From Pedobacter sp. (GTDB lineage Bacteria > Bacteroidota > Bacteroidia > Sphingobacteriales > Sphingobacteriaceae): a stretch of DNA of 12,383 bases. Position numbers and translations under genes: made by a program. A model generated the notes under the pieces. That model was given only the letters and a program-made list of their open reading frames with translations. It did not search any database and was not told where the DNA came from. Each line of letters begins with the position of its first letter. Position 1 is the stretch's first letter. Positions 7,930 to 12,383 of the stretch are shown piece after piece. The stretch spans positions 1 through 12,383 of the forward strand of contig JAQBOT010000321.1 of assembly GCA_028287885.1 (NCBI GenBank). Direction: 5' to 3'.

Positions 7930-7965
7930 TAACCTGAATTAACTTTATTGATTTAAGTTAGGTTA
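7930..7965 (+). promoter_or_regulatory. Hairpin immediately upstream of and touching the dprA start codon
   Basis: TAACCTGAATTAA (7930-7942) and TTAAGTTAGGTTA (7953-7965) can form 12 of 13 pairs in RNA, counting one G-U, around a 10-nt loop. The last paired base is the A of the dprA ATG. There is no T-run after it, so it is not a standard intrinsic terminator. It could hinder ribosome access to dprA, mark an RNA-processing site, or act as a DNA dyad. A near-match to the -7 element, TAACTTTA, lies at 7940-7947. Confidence 0.45.
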
Positions 7966-9056
7966 TGGACTTAATCTACAAAATCGCATTAACGTTTATT
8001 AAGAACGTTGGTCATGTTACTGCTAAAAACCTACTCGGCCACTTTGGTACTGCAGAAGCCATTTTCAAAGCAAGTATAAGCCAACTCATTCAGGTTCCCG
8101 GTGTCGGTGAAATTACGGCGCATCAGATCCAAAACCGCGAAGCGCTTAAACTGGCAGGGGAGCAGTTGCAGTTCATTGAAAAGCACAACATTCAGGTGCT
8201 TTTTTTTTTGGATGCCAATTTTCCTAGACGTTTGCGTAACTGCTTCGATGCGCCCATTCTTCTTTATTACAAAGGCACTGCAGATTTAAACCATCCACGG
8301 ATCGTCAGCATTGTTGGAACACGCAAAGCCAGTGCTTATGGCAAGATGCTTTGCAAGCAGCTTGCAGAGGCATTAAAGCCCCACGACGTCATTGTTGTAA
8401 GTGGTCTAGCCTATGGAATTGATGTCACGGCGCACCAGGAAAGTTTGAACCTCGACATCCCGACCATTGGCGTGCTTGGACATGGATTGGACCGCTTGTA
8501 TCCGCATTTGCATAAGCAGATCGCCCTGAAAATGCTTAAACATGGCGGATTGCTTACTGAGTTTCCTTTGAACACCAGCCCGGATAAAGAGAATTTTCCC
8601 AAGCGGAACCGGATTATTGCCGGCATTTCGGATGTGACCGTCGTTGTTGAAGCTACATCTAAAGGTGGTGCCCTGATCACTGCAGAGATTGCAAATTCCT
8701 ACAACCGCGACGTCTACGCTTTTCCTGGGAGAACTATCGATGAATATTCTCAAGGCTGCAACTTCCTGATAAAAACAAATCGTGCAGGTTTGTTGAACCA
8801 TCCCAAAGACCTGCTCTATTATCTTGGTTGGGACGATCTTCCAGCAAGTGGACCGGATGCACAACTTAAGATACCTGTCGGCCTGAACGATGAGGAATTG
8901 CAAATTTTCAGGATTCTACAACAAGGCCCGGCTATGGTGGATGAAATTGCACTTAAAACGAACCTCCATCAAAGCAAACTTGCTATTCATTTGTTAAGCC
9001 TGGAGATGCAGGGTTTCTTAACCGCTTTGCCGGGAAAAGTTTACCGACTTAACTGA
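7965..9056 (+). CDS. dprA: DNA processing protein DprA/Smf
   Basis: DprA binds incoming single-stranded DNA in the cytoplasm during transformation and loads RecA on it; it is also widespread in bacteria not known to be competent. The 363 residues contain an N-terminal helix-hairpin-helix region (about 1-70), the Rossmann-like SMF core (about 85-290) and a C-terminal winged helix (about 305-363). Core motifs are IVGTRKASAYG (116-126), SGLAYGIDVTAHQ (146-158), GHGLDRLYP (172-180), FPKRNRIIAG (211-220), GGALITA (234-240) and GCNFLI (264-269). The ATG is the first possible start and fits the family. It lies 65 nt after rsmG, separated by a hairpin. A run of ten T at 8200-8209 encodes residues 79-82. 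The long opposite-strand frame at 8406-8903 is a shadow. Confidence 0.95.
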   Translation: MDLIYKIALTFIKNVGHVTAKNLLGHFGTAEAIFKASISQLIQVPGVGEITAHQIQNREALKLAGEQLQFIEKHNIQVLFFLDANFPRRLRNCFDAPILLYYKGTADLNHPRIVSIVGTRKASAYGKMLCKQLAEALKPHDVIVVSGLAYGIDVTAHQESLNLDIPTIGVLGHGLDRLYPHLHKQIALKMLKHGGLLTEFPLNTSPDKENFPKRNRIIAGISDVTVVVEATSKGGALITAEIANSYNRDVYAFPGRTIDEYSQGCNFLIKTNRAGLLNHPKDLLYYLGWDDLPASGPDAQLKIPVGLNDEELQIFRILQQGPAMVDEIALKTNLHQSKLAIHLLSLEMQGFLTALPGKVYRLN

Positions 9057-9140
9057 GCACACTTGACTTTTTAATATAATACACTGTTTAGTACTCTATT
9101 AATCTTGTAGAATAAAATGATATTTCCCCGAATGAAGACT

Positions 9141-9164
9141 CGCCAAATTAAATTCTAATTGGCG
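9141..9164. repeat. Small inverted repeat upstream of the CBS-type gene promoter
   Basis: CGCCAAATTA (9141-9150) and TAATTGGCG (9156-9164) are complementary apart from one bulged A, with a 5-nt spacer. The repeat lies between dprA and the next gene, just upstream of the likely -33 region. There is no T-run, so it is more probably an operator-like dyad or a processing hairpin than a terminator. Confidence 0.35.
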
Positions 9165-9168
9165 GCAG

Positions 9169-9203
9169 TTGAATAAAATTTCAAGTCACAAGTCCTACTT
9201 TTG
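9169..9203 (+). promoter_or_regulatory. Promoter of the CBS-type gene (TTG ... TACTTTTG)
   Basis: TACTTTTG at 9196-9203 matches the Bacteroidetes -7 consensus TAnnTTTG. A TTG at 9169-9171 lies 24 nt upstream, slightly beyond the usual -33 spacing. The -7 element ends only four bases before the ATG at 9208, so transcription would begin at or next to the start codon. This also argues against using the in-frame TTG at 9169 as a translation start. Confidence 0.6.
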
Positions 9204-9207
9204 TATC

Positions 9208-10194
9208 ATGTGGTATAACAACATCTTAGAAACAATCGGCAATACGCCATTGGTGAAACTAAACAATGTAACTAAAGACATTCAAGCTACTGTACTTGCC
9301 AAAATAGAGACTTCTAATCCCGGAAACTCGATCAAAGACCGTATGGCCTTAAAAATGATTGAAGATGCTGAGAAGAGTGGTGTATTAAAGCCAGGTGGCA
9401 CCATTATAGAAGGTACCTCTGGCAATACAGGTATGGGACTTGCAATGGCTGCAATCATCAAAGGCTATAAATGTATTTTCACATCAACTGATAAGCAGTC
9501 TAAAGAAAAATTCGATGCTTTGCGTGCCTTTGGTGCAGAAGTCATCGTTTGCCCGACAGACGTGGACCCTGAAGATCCAAGATCTTACTATTCGGTATCA
9601 TCCCGTCTTGAGCGCGAGGTGCCAAACTCATGGAAGCCAAATCAATATGACAACTTATCAAATACTCAGGCGCATTATGAGCAAACTGGTCCGGAAATCT
9701 GGAAGCAGACTGACGGTAAAATAACCCACCTGGTGGTGGGTGTAGGTACCGGAGGCACAATCTCTGGTGCTGGCCGTTACCTAAAGGAACAGAATCCAAA
9801 CATCAAAGTATGGGGTATCGATACTTATGGTTCCGTGTTTAAGAAGTATAAGGAGACTGGTATTTTGGATAAAAACGAAATTTATCCTTACATCACTGAA
9901 GGTATCGGTGAAGACTTTCTACCTAAGAATGTCGACTTCGATGTGATCGATCTATTTGAGAAAGTTACCGATAAAGACGCAGCCTTGATGACTAGGGATG
10001 TTGCCTTGAAGGAAGGCATCTTTGTTGGTAACTCTGCAGGAGCTGCTGTTGCCGGCTTATTGCAACTTAAAGATCAGCTGAAGCCCGATGATGTTGTTGT
10101 TGTTATCTTTGTAGATCACGGAAGCCGCTATATGGGCAAAATGTTTAACCCCGACTGGCTTAGAGAAAAAGGCTTCCTGAACGACGAAGCATAA
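9208..10194 (+). CDS. Cystathionine beta-synthase-type PLP enzyme (catalytic core only)
   Basis: This 328-residue fold-type II PLP enzyme belongs to the cysteine synthase/cystathionine beta-synthase family. The Schiff-base lysine is Lys43 in NSIKDRM. EGTSGNTG forms the substrate/carboxylate loop, and VGVGTGGTISGAG is the phosphate-binding glycine loop. ETIGNTPLVKLN is the usual N-terminus. The segments MIEDAEKSGVLKPG and EGIGEDFLP resemble cystathionine beta-synthases more than CysK, so the likely reaction is condensation of serine with homocysteine; O-acetylserine sulfhydrylase activity remains possible. It lacks the C-terminal CBS (Bateman) regulatory pair of the human enzyme. I chose the ATG at 9208: the protein family begins there, and the 13 extra codons from the TTG at 9169 overlap the promoter. 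It stands alone as a transcription unit, convergent with the next gene. Confidence 0.92.
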   Translation: MWYNNILETIGNTPLVKLNNVTKDIQATVLAKIETSNPGNSIKDRMALKMIEDAEKSGVLKPGGTIIEGTSGNTGMGLAMAAIIKGYKCIFTSTDKQSKEKFDALRAFGAEVIVCPTDVDPEDPRSYYSVSSRLEREVPNSWKPNQYDNLSNTQAHYEQTGPEIWKQTDGKITHLVVGVGTGGTISGAGRYLKEQNPNIKVWGIDTYGSVFKKYKETGILDKNEIYPYITEGIGEDFLPKNVDFDVIDLFEKVTDKDAALMTRDVALKEGIFVGNSAGAAVAGLLQLKDQLKPDDVVVVIFVDHGSRYMGKMFNPDWLREKGFLNDEA

Positions 10195-10203
10195 TATCAA
10201 CTG

Positions 10204-10249
10204 CCTCCAGCCTGTTCATTACTCATCGAAGTCATAAAGAGGCTGGAGG
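10204..10249. terminator. Inverted repeat at the convergent junction, possible bidirectional terminator
   Basis: CCTCCAGCCT (10204-10213) and AGGCTGGAGG (10240-10249) are a perfect 10-bp inverted repeat with a 26-nt spacer, sitting between two convergent genes. The right arm lies inside the last codons of the glycosyltransferase gene. Neither side has a strong T-run (only GATTTT shortly after on the plus strand), so termination efficiency is uncertain. Confidence 0.4.
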
Positions 10250-11214
10250 AACTGATTTTCAGCCGTTTGTTCCTGTTGTCTACTAAACTGCATGTTCTTC
10301 AGACTTTTAATGCCATAACGTAACTTGTTATACAGTAATCGGCTGATCAGGCGGCAACACTCCGCTGATGGATTCATTTTTTGAATTAGTGTATAATCAA
10401 TGGCATCGCCCGCAATGATTTGCGCCCTAATTGTACTAAAGATTCTTTCATTTTGGTACCTCTTGATTGACTTAACCAGCTTTTCATCTGTACTCGCTTT
10501 AAGTTGCAATACGAGAGGAGAAAATGCATAGGCGGGATTCATTTTTACCTGTTTAGTTACCATATTCAATGCATCGAGGTAGTAGGTCGCCATACTTTTG
10601 TTTATCCAAATGTTGGCTTTGCTGTTTGACAAACACCTAATCCAGGTATCAACATCTCCGCCGCGTTTATAGCCCCTTTCTGGAAAGCTTCCAGCATCCA
10701 AGATTAAGCTTTTTCTAAAGGCAACTGCGCCAGTCCAGAGGATATGTCTTTGATTGAAAAAGTCAGTTAAAGAGAAATAGCGAAAATCAACTTTATGGTT
10801 TTTGAGGCTTGTTAAATCCAACCAGCTTCTATTTTCCAATGAATTTTTCCAACCCCAGGTAACGCAGTCTACCTCCGCATGCTTTTCAATGGTGTGCTTG
10901 ATGGTTTCCAAAAGATTTATTTCCCATTCATCATCCGCATCTAAGAAACAAACCCAGTCATATCGGGCATGTTTGATGCCTAAATTCCTTGCAGCATAAC
11001 CACCTGGCCCTGGTACATTTCTTTTGAACAGTCTTATTCTTGGATCTTCAAATTCTAAAATCTCATTCTCCGAGCCATCTGAAGATGCATCATCTATAAT
11101 GATTAGTTCAAAGTTAATATAGGTTTGTTTCAGTACAGAACTGATCGAACGATTCAGGTGTAACAGCTTATTGTGAACTGGTATGATCACGGAAAAAAAA
11201 GGCTTGGTTCTCAT
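10219..11214 (-). CDS. Family 2 glycosyltransferase (GT-A, soluble)
   Basis: This 331-residue protein has a classic GT2 domain in residues 1 to about 215. It begins with FSVIIPVHNK, then IIIDDASSDGS (38-48, nucleotide-sugar binding), GPGGYAARNLGI (69-80), and FLDADDEW (90-97) with the metal-binding DxD. GGDVDTWIR (185-193) takes the place of the catalytic-base acidic motif. The remaining 115 or so residues are basic and mostly helical, with no membrane segment, so it is probably cytoplasmic or peripheral. Such enzymes build O-antigen, capsule or glycoprotein glycans; donor and acceptor are unknown. No other glycan-cluster gene adjoins it, so it looks like an orphan transferase. The ATG gives the normal family start directly before the first beta strand. 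A TACATTTG motif upstream suggests its own promoter. Confidence 0.92.
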   Translation of the reverse strand: MRTKPFFSVIIPVHNKLLHLNRSISSVLKQTYINFELIIIDDASSDGSENEILEFEDPRIRLFKRNVPGPGGYAARNLGIKHARYDWVCFLDADDEWEINLLETIKHTIEKHAEVDCVTWGWKNSLENRSWLDLTSLKNHKVDFRYFSLTDFFNQRHILWTGAVAFRKSLILDAGSFPERGYKRGGDVDTWIRCLSNSKANIWINKSMATYYLDALNMVTKQVKMNPAYAFSPLVLQLKASTDEKLVKSIKRYQNERIFSTIRAQIIAGDAIDYTLIQKMNPSAECCRLISRLLYNKLRYGIKSLKNMQFSRQQEQTAENQFLQPLYDFDE

Positions 11215-11274
11215 GGCTTTGCAGTTAAGTATGCTTAATAATGGTTTGTGCTATCATATTTCGCTTTCCATGAT

Positions 11275-11282
11275 CAAATGTA
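11275..11282 (-). promoter_or_regulatory. -7 promoter element of the GT2 gene
   Basis: On the minus strand TACATTTG matches TAnnTTTG. It would give a leader of roughly 55 nt before the ATG at 11214. It lies downstream of the murA terminator, consistent with separate transcription of the two minus-strand genes. No clear TTG is present at -33. Confidence 0.45.
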
Positions 11283-11344
11283 ATTAGTCGATGTTATCAG
11301 TATGTTACGCCCGAATTATCAAAAGAGGATCTCAATGACTAGAT

Positions 11345-11390
11345 TACTATAAAACAAAAAACCCCGTATCGTGTACACGATACGGGGTTG
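11345..11390 (-). terminator. Intrinsic terminator of murA
   Basis: Positions 11360-11389 are a perfect 30-base palindrome whose half is AACCCCGTATCGTGT. On the minus strand the stem is followed by TTTTTTGTTTTAT, a good T-rich tail. It starts about 20 nt after the murA stop. On the plus strand the sequence after the stem is not T-rich, so it should act in one direction only. Confidence 0.92.
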
Positions 11391-11410
11391 AACTGTAAAT
11401 CCGGATTTAA

Positions 11411-12383
11411 CTAGTGACCAGGTCCATTTCCGTCAACTCTCTTAATCTGCGCGCCTAAGGCACGTAGTCTGATGTCGATATCCTGATAACCACGTTCAAT
11501 TTGTTCAATATTATAGATTGTTGATTTGCCTTCGGCAGACAACGCTGCGATCAACAAGGATACGCCAGCACGAATGTCCGGAGAGGTCATGCTGATTCCC
11601 CTGAGTTTGTATTTCTTGTCAATCCCGTTCACAGAAGCACGGTGTGGATCACACAAAATGATCTGCGCACCCATTTCGATCAGCTTATCTACAAAAAACA
11701 AGCGGCTTTCAAACATTTTCTGGTGAATCAAAACAGAACCTTTAGCTTGAGTTGCAATCACGAGAACAATACTTAAAAGATCGGGGGTAAAGCCTGGCCA
11801 TGGTGAATCTGCAATCGTTAACATGGAGCCATCAATGAAAGACTCTATCGTGTAGTGCTCTTGAGATGGAATATAGATGTCGTCGCCGCGACGCTCAAGC
11901 TTAATACCCAGTTTTTTAAACACTTCAGGGATGATACCAAGTTCATCGTAGCAAACATTTTTAATGGTGATCTCGGATGCAGTCATGGCAGCAAGGCCAA
12001 TAAACGAACCGATTTCAATCATATCCGGCAGCATCCGATGTTCTGTTCCACCGAGTTTGTTAACGCCTTCAATAGTTAAGAGGTTGGATCCTATCCCCGA
12101 GATTTTTGCACCCATGCGGTTAAGCATCTTGCAAAGCTGTTGAAGATAGGGTTCACAAGCCGCGTTGTAGATGGTCGTTGTGCCTTTAGCAAGCACTGCA
12201 GTCATTACTATATTCGCTGTACCAGTTACGGAAGCTTCATCCAAGAGGATATAAGCACCCCGTAAATCAGTGGCATCCACATTAAAGAACTCCTTTTTGC
12301 TATCGTAGATAAACTTTGCGCCTAACTTCTCAAATCCTAAAAAGTGCGTGTCAAGTCGCCTGCGACCAATTTTATCACCCCCT
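11411..12383 (-). CDS. murA: UDP-N-acetylglucosamine 1-carboxyvinyltransferase MurA (partial, N-terminus outside window)
   Basis: MurA transfers enolpyruvate from PEP to UDP-GlcNAc, the first committed step of peptidoglycan synthesis, in the cytoplasm. The frame is open through the right edge, leaving 323 visible residues of a family of about 420-440; roughly the first 110 are missing. The GTG at 12280 is internal, not the start, because the reading upstream of it is clearly MurA-like (GRRRLDTHFLGFEKLGA). Key residues by analogy to E. coli are FTPD (Asp305 equivalent), SPDIRAG (Asp369/Arg371 equivalents) and IERGYQDID (Arg397 equivalent). At the window edge the sequence reads GGDKIGRRR, aligned with GGCAIGARP of E. 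coli, so the catalytic-loop Cys115 is Asp here. Cys-to-Asp at this position is known to give intrinsic fosfomycin insensitivity in other MurA enzymes. A strong terminator follows the gene. Confidence 0.96.
   Translation of the reverse strand, partial: GGDKIGRRRLDTHFLGFEKLGAKFIYDSKKEFFNVDATDLRGAYILLDEASVTGTANIVMTAVLAKGTTTIYNAACEPYLQQLCKMLNRMGAKISGIGSNLLTIEGVNKLGGTEHRMLPDMIEIGSFIGLAAMTASEITIKNVCYDELGIIPEVFKKLGIKLERRGDDIYIPSQEHYTIESFIDGSMLTIADSPWPGFTPDLLSIVLVIATQAKGSVLIHQKMFESRLFFVDKLIEMGAQIILCDPHRASVNGIDKKYKLRGISMTSPDIRAGVSLLIAALSAEGKSTIYNIEQIERGYQDIDIRLRALGAQIKRVDGNGPGH

Noticed and set aside
8406..8903. Minus-strand 165-codon ORF and a second 89-codon frame
   Set aside because: Both lie antisense within the conserved core of dprA and show no domain of their own.
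9169..9207. Thirteen-residue N-terminal extension of the CBS-type enzyme from TTG
   Set aside because: The extension overlaps the promoter elements, and family members begin at the ATG at 9208.
11360..11389. 30-base perfect palindrome as a recombination or attachment site
   Set aside because: Its position just after murA and its one-sided T-rich tail explain it as an intrinsic terminator.

Overview
The window looks like chromosomal DNA of a Bacteroidetes bacterium, most likely in or near the Sphingobacteriaceae (Pedobacter-like). The reasons are the protein sequences themselves, the moderate GC content, weak or absent Shine-Dalgarno sequences, and several matches to the Bacteroidetes -7 promoter element TAnnTTTG. 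Almost everything is housekeeping or envelope biology; I see no phage, CRISPR array, rRNA/tRNA gene or intact insertion sequence.

Layout. (1) 1-1705, minus: the 5' part of a secreted protein with an HExxH...E metallopeptidase-like domain followed by a TolB/PD40-like beta-propeller; it runs off the left edge. (2) 1706-2897: about 1.2 kb without a convincing gene, holding a candidate terminator for the next operon and a lone promoter-like motif. (3) 2898-6027, minus: a tightly packed operon in the order tgt, LptF/LptG-type permease, EamA-type transporter, with 0-1 nt between genes. (4) 6155-9056, plus: a membrane glycosyltransferase overlapping rsmG by 10 bp, then dprA behind a hairpin. (5) 9208-10194, plus: a cystathionine beta-synthase-type PLP enzyme with its own promoter so close to the ATG that the mRNA may be leaderless. 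(6) 10219-11214, minus: a family 2 glycosyltransferase convergent with (5); an inverted repeat covers the junction. (7) 11411-12383, minus: murA, missing its N-terminal part at the right edge, with a strong intrinsic terminator.

How the genes fit together. Two themes recur: RNA modification (Tgt for queuosine in tRNA, RsmG for m7G in 16S rRNA) and the envelope (LPS-export permease, two glycosyltransferases, MurA). DprA adds DNA uptake and recombination, and the CBS-type enzyme adds sulfur amino-acid metabolism.

The most interesting sequence-level observations are residue substitutions in well-known enzymes. Tgt has lost all three zinc-ligand cysteines but kept the histidine and the catalytic aspartates. 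MurA has Asp where the fosfomycin-target Cys normally sits. The gluzincin/propeller fusion at the left edge is the least characterised protein here. I did not find a convincing new multi-gene system.
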